Shown: positions 17,306 through 26,298, counted from the stretch's first letter. The stretch is 64,000 nucleotides of DNA from Hyphomicrobiales bacterium (GCA_900489925.1 UEHQ01000027.1:22299-86298); one strand, 5' to 3'. Notes: generated by a model not told the origin, from the sequence alone. A program made the numbers and translations.

Positions 17306-17791
17306 ATGCGCGATCCTTTCAAGAACCCTTTCCCCGCTTCCGACGTTGCCAGACATTCAATATGGGAGATGCTTGTTCCGCGTGACATCGACGCGTTTCT
17401 GGCAGCCGACTGGTCGCTTGTCGCGCACGACTTCGTGGAAGAGGGTTTCATTGGCATCGACGGCCGCAAGGAAGTGAGCCCGGACAAGTGGCGCCTGGCA
17501 TTTCCGACCCTTGCAGCCTACCGTGAGGAGTGGCTGCGCCAGGCCAAGGACTTCGCCACGCAGTCTTTTGCCGAAGATACGCGCACCGCGATCTTCACGA
17601 CCACGACGCTGGAGGACATCGAGATCGAGGGCGACATGGCGCTCGTGCGCAAGAAGTTCAACGGTGGCATCAACAAGCCGGATGGCAGCCGCGATATCAT
17701 GCAGTGGCAGACACTCTATTACTGCCGCCTGCATGAGGGCCGGTGGAAGATAAGCGGCTTCACCGGCTACCTGCCGAACCCGATGGGCTGA
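17306..17791 (+). CDS. NTF2/SnoaL-like protein of unknown function
   Basis: A 161-residue protein without signal peptide. It reads MRDPFKNPFPASDVARH, then RDIDAFLAADWSLVAHDFVEEGFIGIDGR, an NTF2-fold opening in which an early helix precedes a pocket-lining segment. It ends with strands such as DIMQWQTLYYCRLHEGRWKISGFTGYLP, typical of SnoaL-like proteins. Such folds are polyketide cyclases, isomerases, dehydratases or ligand binders, and no catalytic set is recognisable. An ATG at 17279 adds nine residues but overlaps an operator palindrome; GGGAA sits before 17306. It is the first gene of the rightward operon, followed closely by the second M81 gene. Confidence 0.78.
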   Translation: MRDPFKNPFPASDVARHSIWEMLVPRDIDAFLAADWSLVAHDFVEEGFIGIDGRKEVSPDKWRLAFPTLAAYREEWLRQAKDFATQSFAEDTRTAIFTTTTLEDIEIEGDMALVRKKFNGGINKPDGSRDIMQWQTLYYCRLHEGRWKISGFTGYLPNPMG

Positions 17792-17811
17792 CAAACAAAA
17801 AGGCCAAGCCA

Positions 17812-19287
17812 TTGCGCATTTTCACGGCGGCGCTCGCGACCGAAACGAACACCTTCTCTCCCATCTGCATCGATCGCCGCGCGTTCGAAGCATCGCTTTA
17901 TGCGCCTCCCGGCGAGCATCCGGAGACGCCAACGCTGTGCTCGGCACCGATCACAGTCGGGCGAAGCGTCTGCGCGGCGAAGGGCTGGGAATTGATCGAA
18001 GGCACCGCCGCCTGGGCCGATCCCGCCGGCCTCGTCAGCCGTGCGACCTACGAAGGTCTGCGCGACGAGGTCCTTGATCAGTTGCGCGCGGCTATGCCCG
18101 TCGACGCGGTCGTTCTCGGCCTGCACGGCGCAATGGTGGCTGCAGGCTATGAAGATACCGAAGGCGATATTCTGGCGCGCGTGCGCGAGATCGTCGGCCC
18201 CGATATTCTCGTTTGTGCCGAACTCGATCCGCACAGCCATCTGACGGTCAAGCGGCTGACGGCTGCGAACTTCTTCGTTTATTTCAAGGAATTTCCGCAC
18301 ACCGATTTCGTTGACCGCGCCGAGGACCTGTGGCGGCTGGCGGTCGACACGCTCGAGGGTCGTATCAAGCCGGTCATGTCGGTCTTCGATTGCCGGATGA
18401 TCGACGTGTTCCCGACATCGCGCGATCCGATGCGGTCGTTTGTCGACAAGATCATGCAGATCGAAAAGGATGACGCCGACATCCTGTCGATCTCGGTGAT
18501 CCACGGCTTCATGGCCGGCGACGTGCCGGAAATGGGAACGAAGCTTCTCGTCGTCACCGACGACAAGCCCGAAAAGGGCAAGGCGGTCGCGCGGGAACTG
18601 GGGCTCGAACTCTTTTCGAAGCGCGGAACGTTCATCATGCCGCAGATCGACGAGAAGCAGGCCGTTGACCAGGCATTGAAGGCAACCTCCTGGCCCGTCG
18701 TCATCGCCGACATGTGGGATAATCCCGGCGGCGGCACGGCAGGCGACGCGACCGTGCTCCTCGAAGAATTGCTGGCCAGGGGCGTGACCGATGCCGCAAT
18801 CGGCACGATCTGGGACCCGATGGCGGTGCAGATCTGTATGGCGGCAGGCGAGGGCGCTGAAATCCCGCTCCGCTTCGGTGCCAAGTCCGCCCCCGGTACC
18901 GGCAATCCGGTGGATGGCATCGTCAAGGTGGTAAAGATCGTTCGCAACGCCGAGATGCGGTTTGGCGAGAGCTTTGCCCCGTTCGGCGACTCCGCGCATA
19001 TCGTCTTGCACGGCATCGACATCATCCTGAACTCGACACGGGCCCAGAGCTTCGATCCGAGCCTGTTTTCAGCCCTCGGAATCGAACCGACCTCGAAGAA
19101 GATCCTGGTGATCAAGTCGACCAATCACTTCTTCGCATCCTTCTCCAAGATCGCAGCGGAAATCATTTACTGCGCGGCGGGAACGCCTTATCCGAACAAT
19201 CCGGCCAAGACTCCCTATCGGCGAGCCCGCAAGGATATCTGGCCGATGATAGCCGACCCACATGGCAGCGAAAGCGGAGCAGCGTAA
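17812..19287 (+). CDS. M81-family metalloprotein (MlrC-like), second copy
   Basis: A 491-residue MlrC-family protein. The start is TTG 17812, giving LRIFTAALATETNTFSPI, the normal family N-terminus. An earlier GTG at 17743 would overlap the NTF2-like gene heavily. Metal motifs are ELDPHSHLT and KEFPHTDF, and DMWDNPGGGTAGDA is the family glycine-rich loop. It differs strongly from the copy at 11712-13148, so it is an old paralogue with its own role rather than a recent duplication. It lies 20 bases after the NTF2-like gene and directly before the aldolase-like gene, so it may release the amino-acid-like substrate of that enzyme; this is inference. Confidence 0.87.
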   Translation: MRIFTAALATETNTFSPICIDRRAFEASLYAPPGEHPETPTLCSAPITVGRSVCAAKGWELIEGTAAWADPAGLVSRATYEGLRDEVLDQLRAAMPVDAVVLGLHGAMVAAGYEDTEGDILARVREIVGPDILVCAELDPHSHLTVKRLTAANFFVYFKEFPHTDFVDRAEDLWRLAVDTLEGRIKPVMSVFDCRMIDVFPTSRDPMRSFVDKIMQIEKDDADILSISVIHGFMAGDVPEMGTKLLVVTDDKPEKGKAVARELGLELFSKRGTFIMPQIDEKQAVDQALKATSWPVVIADMWDNPGGGTAGDATVLLEELLARGVTDAAIGTIWDPMAVQICMAAGEGAEIPLRFGAKSAPGTGNPVDGIVKVVKIVRNAEMRFGESFAPFGDSAHIVLHGIDIILNSTRAQSFDPSLFSALGIEPTSKKILVIKSTNHFFASFSKIAAEIIYCAAGTPYPNNPAKTPYRRARKDIWPMIADPHGSESGAA

Positions 19288-19288
19288 G

Positions 19289-20389
19289 ATGGAGAACAAT
19301 CGCTTTGCGGTGGTCGCACAACCAGGCGACAGCGTCACGGATCTCTCGACACCGCGACCGATCATCGACGAAGACCGGCTCGCAAGAAACATCGCGCGCA
19401 CCCAAGCCTATATGAACGATCATGGCCTGAACTTCCGTCCGCATATCAAGACGCACAAGATCCCCGCGCTCGCCGCCGAGCAGGTTGCCGCTGGCGCGAA
19501 GGGGATCAACTGCCAGAAGATAACCGAAGCCGAGGTTTTCGCCGCTGCAGGCTTCGAAGACATTCTCATCACCTTCAACATCCTCGGCCCCGAAAAGCTG
19601 GAACGCCTTACCGCCCTCAACGACCGGATCTCCGGCTTGAAGGTCGTGGCCGACAGCGCGACTACGGTCGACGGTCTCTCCGCCAAATTTTCGTCTCGCA
19701 AGCCGCTCGCTGTTCTGGTCGAATGCGACACCGGCGGCGGACGATGCGGCGTCCAAACGCCGGAAGACGCTGCCGCCCTTGCCAAGCGCATTCACGACGC
19801 GCCGGGCCTGATATTCGCGGGCCTTCTGAACTATCCGAAACCGGGTGCTGCTGAGGCCGTCCAGACCTTCCTCGCCGCCGCTCTGTCCCTGTTGCAGGCG
19901 CAAGGCATCGAGTGCCCTATCGTCAGCAACGGTGGAACGCCAAGCCTGTTTGAAGCACATCTGGTCACGGCAGCGACCGAGCACCGAGCCGGGACCTATA
20001 TCTATAACGACCGCTCCATGGTCAGGGCGGGGCATTGCGCCGAAGACGATTGCGCAATGCATGTGCTTGCGACCGTCGTCTCGCGCCCGACCGCGGACCG
20101 CGCCGTCATCGACGCCGGTTCGAAGGCGCTGACCTCCGACCTGCTCGGTTTTGCCGATTTCGGAACTGTCGTCGGGTACCCCGAGGCCGTGATCACCGGG
20201 CTCTCGGAAGAGCACGGCGTGATCGACCTTTCCAGATGCACCGGCAGACGGCCGGAGATCGGCGAGAAGATCCGCATCATTCCGAACCACACCTGCGTTG
20301 TCTCGAACCTTTTCGACACGATGGTCTTCCATCGCGATGGCGTCGTGACCCGGGTCGAAGACGTCGCTGCGCGCGGACTGGTCTGGTAA
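19289..20389 (+). CDS. D-threonine aldolase-like PLP enzyme (DSD1/D-TA family)
   Basis: A 366-residue enzyme with the alanine-racemase-type N-terminal barrel. STPRPIIDEDRLARNIA opens it, and RPHIKTHK carries the PLP lysine. Near the C-terminus, PNHTCVVSNLFD supplies the His/Cys metal pair of D-threonine aldolase and D-serine dehydratase relatives. The expected reaction is cleavage or dehydration of a beta-hydroxy D-amino acid. The ATG at 19289 starts one base after the M81 stop codon; an ATG at 19262 also fits the frame but has no ribosome binding site. The RidA gene in the divergent operon would deal with an enamine product. Confidence 0.85.
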   Translation: MENNRFAVVAQPGDSVTDLSTPRPIIDEDRLARNIARTQAYMNDHGLNFRPHIKTHKIPALAAEQVAAGAKGINCQKITEAEVFAAAGFEDILITFNILGPEKLERLTALNDRISGLKVVADSATTVDGLSAKFSSRKPLAVLVECDTGGGRCGVQTPEDAAALAKRIHDAPGLIFAGLLNYPKPGAAEAVQTFLAAALSLLQAQGIECPIVSNGGTPSLFEAHLVTAATEHRAGTYIYNDRSMVRAGHCAEDDCAMHVLATVVSRPTADRAVIDAGSKALTSDLLGFADFGTVVGYPEAVITGLSEEHGVIDLSRCTGRRPEIGEKIRIIPNHTCVVSNLFDTMVFHRDGVVTRVEDVAARGLVW

Positions 20390-20499
20390 CCTCCCGTAAA
20401 CCAGACGCCTACCTTTGGCTGAGACATCTTGACGTGGCAGTTTAGCGGCGCATCTTCTGTTGTGCGGCAATGGTTTAGCGACGCCGGGAGGTCAGGTCG

Positions 20500-20802
20500 A
20501 TGAGAGTTCTGGTGGCAGTGGGAATGGTGGCGAGCCTGGCTTGCATATCGGCAGCCGAAGCGCCTTGGCAATGGCAAACACTTTACGGCGTTCGCGTGGA
20601 TTCCACGCCGACGCTGCTCAATCATTTCGACAGGGCATATGCCTATTGCGAGCCGGAAGCAGTCCAGCGCGGTTCACCCGATCCGTATAGCCTGCTTCAT
20701 GTCACGGCACTCAGGAGCTGCATGTCTCGGCTGGGGATCATCGATCGTGGGGCATACGCCTACCCGACCTACCTCTACTTCTATCACGCCCTCGATCGAT
20801 GA
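20500..20802 (+). CDS. Small secreted protein, function unknown
   Basis: A 100-residue protein starting MRVLVAVGMVASLACISAAEA, a Sec signal peptide. The mature part of about 80 residues has two cysteines (AYCEPEA and RSCMSRL) and many aromatic residues (YAYPTYLYFYHALDR at the end). GGGAGG lies nine bases before the ATG, so translation is well supported. It stands alone between convergent operons. Similar short periplasmic proteins are common in rhizobia; I know no function for it. Confidence 0.7.
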   Translation: MRVLVAVGMVASLACISAAEAPWQWQTLYGVRVDSTPTLLNHFDRAYAYCEPEAVQRGSPDPYSLLHVTALRSCMSRLGIIDRGAYAYPTYLYFYHALDR

Positions 20803-20831
20803 GGGCATGATCACCGAACGGTAAAGCTGAG

Positions 20832-20851
20832 GGGCGGCGATAGCGCCGCCC
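20832..20851. terminator. Hairpin between convergent genes
   Basis: GGGCGGCG-ATAG-CGCCGCCC is a perfect eight-base-pair stem between the small secreted protein gene and the end of the ATPase gene. There is no T-run on either side, so termination is only likely. Confidence 0.5.
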
Positions 20852-20855
20852 GCAA

Positions 20856-21992
20856 TCAAGCGTTCGCGGTCGAGCTCAGCAGCCCCATATCGATATCGGT
20901 CAGTTCGACGTGACGTTCGAACGCGATACCAGCTTCGTCGAACAGGTGGCAATCGACACGGTTGATGCCGGCCGTCAACGGCTGTTCCGGGCGCACGCTG
21001 GCGCTGCCCGGCAGCGTCGCACAGAAGTTCTCGCCTTCACCGTCGAGCGAAGCATAGGCGACCGTCTGGGCGCCGAGGCGCTCGATGACCGTCGGAACGA
21101 CATTGATCGAGATGTCACCGGCGCCGAGCTGGATATGTTCGGGACGGACACCCAGCGTCAGCGTCTTGCCCACGGCAGTCTCGCGCGGCGTCACCGGCAG
21201 GGTCACGGTCTGCCCCTTGTAGTCCACCGTCACGCCCGCATCGCTCACCGCCTTGCAGGTGACACTGAGGAAATTCATCTTCGGATTGCCGATGAAGCCG
21301 GCGACGAACATGTTGGCCGGCTTGTGGTAGAGTTCGAGCGGCGCTCCGGTCTGGGCGATTTCGCCGGCATTGAGGACCACGATACGATCCGCCATCGTCA
21401 TCGCCTCGACCTGATCGTGCGTGACGTAAATCATCGTTGCCTTCAGCTGGCGGTGAAGCTTCGCAAGCTCGATGCGCATGTCCGCACGCAGCGCCGCATC
21501 GAGGTTGGACAACGGTTCGTCGAACAGGAAGATCTTTGGCTCGCGCACGATCGCTCGGCCGATCGCGACGCGCTGACGCTGGCCGCCCGAAAGCATACCT
21601 GGCTTCTGCTGCAGTCGCTGGTCGAGATGGAGAATGCGCGCGGCATGCTCGACCTTGGCCTTGAGCTTTTCCTCTTCCATCTTTTCGACACGAAGCGGAA
21701 AGGCGATGTTTTCGAAAACACTCATGTGCGGGTAGAGCGCGTAGGACTGGAAGACCATCGCGATGCCGCGCTTGACCGGTGGAAGATCGTTGACCCTCAG
21801 GCCATCGATAACGATGTCACCGCCCGACGTCGCATCCAGACCCGCGATCATTCGAAGCAACGTGGACTTGCCGCAGCCGGAGGGGCCGACGAAAACAACG
21901 AACTCGCCGTTCTTGACCTCGAGCTGAACGCCCTTGAGAACTTCGAAGTCGCCGTAGAACTTCTGAACCTTGTTGAGAAGAAGCTGTCCCAA
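20856..21992 (-). CDS. Sugar ABC importer ATP-binding protein (UgpC/MalK type)
   Basis: A 378-residue ATPase with Walker A GPSGCGKSTLLR, VFQSYALYPHMSV, signature LSGGQRQRVAIGRAI and Walker B FLFDEPLSNLD. The regulatory C-terminal domain follows from about residue 240. It is the last gene of the leftward Gfo/Idh-permease-permease-binding protein-ATPase operon. A hairpin with a T-rich tail lies between it and the binding-protein gene, which would reduce ATPase expression relative to the binding protein. Confidence 0.93.
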   Translation of the reverse strand: MGQLLLNKVQKFYGDFEVLKGVQLEVKNGEFVVFVGPSGCGKSTLLRMIAGLDATSGGDIVIDGLRVNDLPPVKRGIAMVFQSYALYPHMSVFENIAFPLRVEKMEEEKLKAKVEHAARILHLDQRLQQKPGMLSGGQRQRVAIGRAIVREPKIFLFDEPLSNLDAALRADMRIELAKLHRQLKATMIYVTHDQVEAMTMADRIVVLNAGEIAQTGAPLELYHKPANMFVAGFIGNPKMNFLSVTCKAVSDAGVTVDYKGQTVTLPVTPRETAVGKTLTLGVRPEHIQLGAGDISINVVPTVIERLGAQTVAYASLDGEGENFCATLPGSASVRPEQPLTAGINRVDCHLFDEAGIAFERHVELTDIDMGLLSSTANA

Positions 21993-22041
21993 AACCTGTC
22001 TCCGGTCGCCGCGTCATCCGGCGCTTTACATAATAGATAAA

Positions 22042-22068
22042 GGATCGCGGGTGTTGCGCCCGCGATCC
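22042..22068 (-). terminator. Intra-operon hairpin after the binding-protein gene
   Basis: Perfect ten-base-pair arms GGATCGCGGG/CCCGCGATCC (22042-22051 and 22059-22068). On the minus strand the stem is followed by TTTATCTATTAT. It lies just after the binding-protein stop codon and probably acts as a partial terminator or 3' stabilising structure. Confidence 0.65.
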
Positions 22069-22078
22069 CAACAAAGGC

Positions 22079-23308
22079 TTACTTGAACGCTTCGATTTCG
22101 CCGGCAGCCTTCTTGAGGGCAGCAGCCGGTTCGGCCTTGCCCGTCACGACGGACTGGACCATCTCGATGATAGAGTTCTGGAAACCCTTGTAATCGGTGA
22201 AGAGAGGCTCAGGACCACCGAATGCGATACCGTCGATGAACGGCTTCCACGACGGATCAGCCTTGACGAATTCGTCAACCTTGGCCGACGGGCGCAGAGG
22301 CGTCAGACCTGCACCGCCCTGGAGTTCGTATTCGCCCTGCGGGCCCGGCGAGGTGATGAACTTGGCAAATTCAGCCGCCTTCTCTTCCACGCCCGTGCCC
22401 TTGAAGACCGCCAGGCTGTCCGTGATGAGCAGCGTGCCTTCACCCTTGGCCGAAGGGCCGAGCGGCAGCGGTGCTACACCCCAGTTGATCTTGGTGTCCT
22501 TGAGGCGGGCAGCAGCGCCCGAACCAGCCTGGATCATGCCGACCTTGCCATCGAGGAAGATGGCGCGGATTTCGTTCTGTTCGTAGGCGGTTGCGCCTTC
22601 GACGGAATAAGGCGTGATGTCCTTGTAGGCCTGCAGGGCAGCCAGCACTTCAGGGCTGTCGATGACAATCTTGTCGCCGTCGATGACCTTGCCGTTGTTG
22701 GTGTAAACCCAATGCATGAACTGGTGCATGGTGTTGTCGAAGGTCTTGGCCGGCAGACCGTAGCCTGCGATGCCGGTCTTTTCCTTGATCGCCTTCGCGT
22801 CGGCAATTTCTTCAGCCCAGGTCTTCGGCGGGCTTTCTGGGTCGAGACCAGCCTGCTTGAAGAGGTCCTTGTTCCAGTAGAGGGCCTTGGTCGAGAAGGC
22901 GACCGGCACGCCCCACTGATTGCCATCGAAGGTAACCGTGTCGACGATATTAGGATAGTAGCTCTTCTTCTCTTCGTCGGTCATCGGAACCGGAACGATC
23001 AGATCGTTCTGGGCAAATTCCTTGAGCGTGCGCGAGCCGACATACGCCATGCCGACCGGAGTGCCGGCAGCAGCGAGCGTCGTTGCCTTGTCCTGGCACT
23101 GTTCCCAGCCGACAACCTCAACGGCAATCTTCCAGCCCGTGTTCTTGCCTTCCCATTCCTTGATGTACTTTTCATGGATGGGGTCAATCTTGTCACCGCA
23201 ATAGATCCAGCTGATCTCCTTGTCAGCGGCATGTGCGGTCATGGTGCCGAGCGCGGTGGTGCCGAGCAGAGCAAGGGCCAATAGCCCGGTCTTGAATTGA
23301 ACTGTCAC
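22079..23308 (-). CDS. Sugar ABC importer periplasmic binding protein
   Basis: A 409-residue solute-binding protein. The signal peptide ends LGTMTAHA, before ADKEISW. The mature protein shows the CUT1 pattern: YIKEWEGKNTGWKIAVEVVGW, then ATTLAAAGTPVGMAYVGSRTLKEFA, and the central WGVPVAFSTKALYWNKDLFKQAG. It lies third from the 5' end of the transporter block, after both permeases and before the ATPase. The ligand cannot be read from sequence; the linked GH20 gene suggests an amino-sugar glycoside. Confidence 0.92.
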   Translation of the reverse strand: MTVQFKTGLLALALLGTTALGTMTAHAADKEISWIYCGDKIDPIHEKYIKEWEGKNTGWKIAVEVVGWEQCQDKATTLAAAGTPVGMAYVGSRTLKEFAQNDLIVPVPMTDEEKKSYYPNIVDTVTFDGNQWGVPVAFSTKALYWNKDLFKQAGLDPESPPKTWAEEIADAKAIKEKTGIAGYGLPAKTFDNTMHQFMHWVYTNNGKVIDGDKIVIDSPEVLAALQAYKDITPYSVEGATAYEQNEIRAIFLDGKVGMIQAGSGAAARLKDTKINWGVAPLPLGPSAKGEGTLLITDSLAVFKGTGVEEKAAEFAKFITSPGPQGEYELQGGAGLTPLRPSAKVDEFVKADPSWKPFIDGIAFGGPEPLFTDYKGFQNSIIEMVQSVVTGKAEPAAALKKAAGEIEAFK

Positions 23309-23350
23309 TTCGTTAGCTCCCGTTTTTTCTCTGGTGGTTGACTTATCGAC

Positions 23351-24211
23351 TTACTGTTTCACCGCGCCAGCGGTCAGGCCGCTGACGAGATACTTTTGAA
23401 GGAAGAAGATCACGATCATGGCAGGCGCAATGCCGACGAAGCTTGCGGCCATGAGCTCGTTCCAGACAACTTCCTGTCGGCCGAAATAGGCGAAGAGGCC
23501 AACCGGCAACGGCGCGAATTCGGTTTTGGAATTGAAGGTCAGTGCGAAGATAAACTGTTGGGCATAGGAGCCGATGAAGGTCGTGATCGCAACCACGGTG
23601 ATACCAGGCATGGCGATCGGCAGGATGACGCGGCGCAGCGTGTAAAAATGGCTGGCGCCGTCCACGAATGCCGCCTCGTCGAGTTCCCTCGGAATGCGCA
23701 TCATGTAGGTCCTGAGCAGCCAGATCGCCGACGGGATCAGGAAGGCGATGCCGGGAACCATGATCGCAAAATAGGTGTTGAGCAGGCCAAGCGTGCGCAT
23801 CAGCCGGAACAGCGGGATGAGCAGCACTGCGCCTGAGAACATGTTGACCGCCAGGAACGCGCCGAGAAGGACGCCGGCACCCTTGAATTCAAAGCGCGCG
23901 AACGCATAGGAGGCGGGGATGACGAGAACCAGCACCGCCGCGGTCACGATGGTCGAGATGAAGAACGAGTTGAAGATGTAGCGCGCAAAGCCCGGAACGC
24001 TGACCCACATCGTCCTGTAGGCTTCGAAGGATCCGTTCTCGGGAATGAACCGATAGGGCGAGGAGAACAGCTGGCTGAGCGGCTTCAGCGAAACAAGGAA
24101 GCCCTCGACGAACGGCGCCAGCACGAAGGTGAGGAACACCGCAATGCCGACGTAAATGCCAACAATCTCGTACCATTTGTACCGGTTGATCAGCATAGGA
24201 GGCTGTTTCAT
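23351..24211 (-). CDS. Sugar ABC importer permease, MalG type
   Basis: A 286-residue permease with six membrane segments. The first covers EIVGIYVGIAVFLTFVLAPFV. The ATPase-docking EAA loop is LDEAAFVDGASHFYTLRRVILP. The start codon overlaps the preceding permease stop as ATGA (24208-24211), so the two halves of the channel are translationally coupled. It belongs to the operon that begins with the Gfo/Idh gene. Confidence 0.92.
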   Translation of the reverse strand: MKQPPMLINRYKWYEIVGIYVGIAVFLTFVLAPFVEGFLVSLKPLSQLFSSPYRFIPENGSFEAYRTMWVSVPGFARYIFNSFFISTIVTAAVLVLVIPASYAFARFEFKGAGVLLGAFLAVNMFSGAVLLIPLFRLMRTLGLLNTYFAIMVPGIAFLIPSAIWLLRTYMMRIPRELDEAAFVDGASHFYTLRRVILPIAMPGITVVAITTFIGSYAQQFIFALTFNSKTEFAPLPVGLFAYFGRQEVVWNELMAASFVGIAPAMIVIFFLQKYLVSGLTAGAVKQ

Positions 24212-25092
24212 CGCTTGTCTCCTGAGGCAAGACGGCTGGTCAGGCGGAAGTAGCAGACGCAGAAGATCGACAGGAAGATGCAGATCAGCACGGCGCGCGC
24301 GGCCCCTTCGCCATACTTGTTCGATCCGATCGCCGTCTTGTAGGTGTCGATGATCATCGTCGTCGTTTCGCCGCTCGGGCCACCGCGCGTCAAAATCCAG
24401 ATGATGTCGAAGGAATTGAAGGTGGAGATCAGCGACAGCATCGACATGGTGATCATCGAGGGGACGATCAGCGGCATGGTGATGCGGCGGAAGCGGTAGA
24501 AACGGCCCGCTCCGTCGGTCCAGGCAGCTTCGTACAGATCCTGCGGGATCGCCTGCATGGCAGCGAGCATATAGAGCGTCACCATGGGAACGCCGATCCA
24601 GACGTCGGTGATGATCGTCGCCCAGAACGCCGTCGATCCTTGCGCCAGGAACGCTACCGGAGCGTCCGCGAGGCCAAAGCGCTGCAGCATCCCGGAAATC
24701 ATCCCGAACTGACCGTTATACATCCAGCCCCACATGAAGATGCCGATTGCCATCGGAACGATCCACGGCGGCATGGTGAGGACGCGGAACAGCGCTCGAC
24801 CGGGTACGGCCGAATTCAGCATCGTTGCGCCGAAGACGCCGATGATCATCTTGATGGAGACGGAGAAAAACGTCCAGATGAAGGTCCGGATGATGACTTC
24901 CGCGAAGGTCTCGTTGAAGATCTTCTGATAATTCACCCAGCCGACCCAGTTCGTCACCTTCTTCAGCGACGCATCGGTGAAGGAGAGGATGAATGTATCG
25001 ACCAGAGGATAGGCGACGATCACCGCGACATAGAGGACAGCCGGAAAGAGCAATATCCAGGCGAAGATGAGGTTGCTGCGTTGAACATTCAT
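24208..25092 (-). CDS. Sugar ABC importer permease, MalF type
   Basis: A 294-residue inner-membrane permease. ILLFPAVLYVAVIVAYPLVDTFILSF is the first helix region, and the EAA loop reads LYEAAWTDGAGRFYRFRRITMP. An upstream in-frame start exists within the Gfo/Idh gene, but GAGGAGGG just before ATG 25092 fixes the start. Thirteen bases separate it from the Gfo/Idh stop codon. Confidence 0.92.
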   Translation of the reverse strand: MNVQRSNLIFAWILLFPAVLYVAVIVAYPLVDTFILSFTDASLKKVTNWVGWVNYQKIFNETFAEVIIRTFIWTFFSVSIKMIIGVFGATMLNSAVPGRALFRVLTMPPWIVPMAIGIFMWGWMYNGQFGMISGMLQRFGLADAPVAFLAQGSTAFWATIITDVWIGVPMVTLYMLAAMQAIPQDLYEAAWTDGAGRFYRFRRITMPLIVPSMITMSMLSLISTFNSFDIIWILTRGGPSGETTTMIIDTYKTAIGSNKYGEGAARAVLICIFLSIFCVCYFRLTSRLASGDKR

Positions 25093-25105
25093 CCTGCCGC
25101 CCTCC

Positions 25106-26263
25106 TCAAGCCGCTCTTGCGTGAAGCGCCTCGTCAAATCTGTCCCACACCGGGCGCAGATCGACAATCGTTCTCTTGATCCGCGCCTCGTCCATGGACA
25201 AGGCAAGAATGCCGGCCTCGAGCGCGTTGAGCGTCGAAACAGGGAGTTCGGTGCCGGTGCGAACGCTGTCCAGCAGGTCGGCCGCCATCTGTTCGTCGGC
25301 GCCGTAATGCTGGGAAAGCTCGGTGGCGTAGTACTTGTTCTCGATGACCTTCTTGCCGGTCAGCTGCTCGTGCACGTCAAGATAGCCGCGGACGAAATCG
25401 CCTTCCGCCATGCCGCGCGAGCCCATGATGGCAAAGCGGCGGAACTGGTCGGGAACGTTCAGATTGGTGTGGAAGTTCATACCCACGCCGTTGGCGTATT
25501 CGACAATCGCGACCTGATAATCGATGATATCGGCATCGCTGTCGAACACTTTGTCGGAGCCCATCCAGCCGCTCGGCTTGCGATGGAACAGCTCGAGGTC
25601 GTTGATCCCTTCGCGGGCCGGGTCATTTTCCGGGGTGAAGCTCTTGCGACCGCCGAAGCTTGCAACGCGTTCGGGGCGAGCGCCGACGACACCATTGTAG
25701 AGGTCGAGGTCGTGGCAGCACTTTTCCAGCATGAAACTGCCGGAATAGCGTTCGTAGCGGCGCCAGTCGCGCATGAAGAACGCGCCGTGATAGGGCTCGA
25801 TATGCTCCGCGGCTTCGATCGAGACGATCTGGCCGAGGCTGCCGGAAGCCTGAATGGCGCGCAGGTCCTTGTAGAGCGGCGAATAGCGCAGCACGAGGCC
25901 GACCATCAAGCGCTCATGACCGAACTTGGCCATCAACCGCGCGAGCTCGATGCTCTCGGCAATCGTGGTCACGATCGGCTTTTCGCAGAAGACTTTCAGA
26001 CCGGCTTCGAGGCCGAGCCTGATGTGGTCGAGATGCATGTGGTTCGGCGAACCGATCATCAGCAGATCGAGCTTTTCGCTGGCTATCAACTCTTGAGGCG
26101 AGGCATAGGCTTTACCAGCGGAAACGCCGTTTTCAACGAGGCCAGGAAGACCCGCCGGATCGGGATCGACGTACCCGACGATCTCGAAGCTCTCATCGAC
26201 AGACTTGAAGACGTAGCCCAGGTAGCCGAGCCGGAAACCTAGCCCGATAATTCCCACTTTCAT
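25106..26263 (-). CDS. Gfo/Idh/MocA-family oxidoreductase
   Basis: A 385-residue NAD(P)-dependent sugar dehydrogenase. The dinucleotide loop is VGIIGLGFRLGYLG at residues 2-15; the family motif CEKPI is in GLKVFCEKPIVTT. The C-terminal alpha/beta domain starts near VSIEAAEHIEPYHG, with KCCHDLDLYNGV carrying the catalytic His-Asp region. ATG 26263 is preferred because it directly begins the nucleotide-binding strand; an upstream ATG extension has no such fit. As first gene of the operon, the enzyme probably acts on the imported sugar. Palindromes before it link it to the RpiR regulator. Confidence 0.92.
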   Translation of the reverse strand: MKVGIIGLGFRLGYLGYVFKSVDESFEIVGYVDPDPAGLPGLVENGVSAGKAYASPQELIASEKLDLLMIGSPNHMHLDHIRLGLEAGLKVFCEKPIVTTIAESIELARLMAKFGHERLMVGLVLRYSPLYKDLRAIQASGSLGQIVSIEAAEHIEPYHGAFFMRDWRRYERYSGSFMLEKCCHDLDLYNGVVGARPERVASFGGRKSFTPENDPAREGINDLELFHRKPSGWMGSDKVFDSDADIIDYQVAIVEYANGVGMNFHTNLNVPDQFRRFAIMGSRGMAEGDFVRGYLDVHEQLTGKKVIENKYYATELSQHYGADEQMAADLLDSVRTGTELPVSTLNALEAGILALSMDEARIKRTIVDLRPVWDRFDEALHARAA

Positions 26264-26283
26264 GCCGTTCTCGTTCCCATTTA

Positions 26284-26298
26284 CGTAATTTATTTTCG
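26284..26298. promoter_or_regulatory. Possible RpiR operator, proximal site
   Basis: CGTAATTTATTTTCG matches 11 of 15 positions of TGAAATTAATTTTCA and resembles TGCAAATTATTTTCG at 17207-17221. It lies 20 bases before the Gfo/Idh start. Confidence 0.4.
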
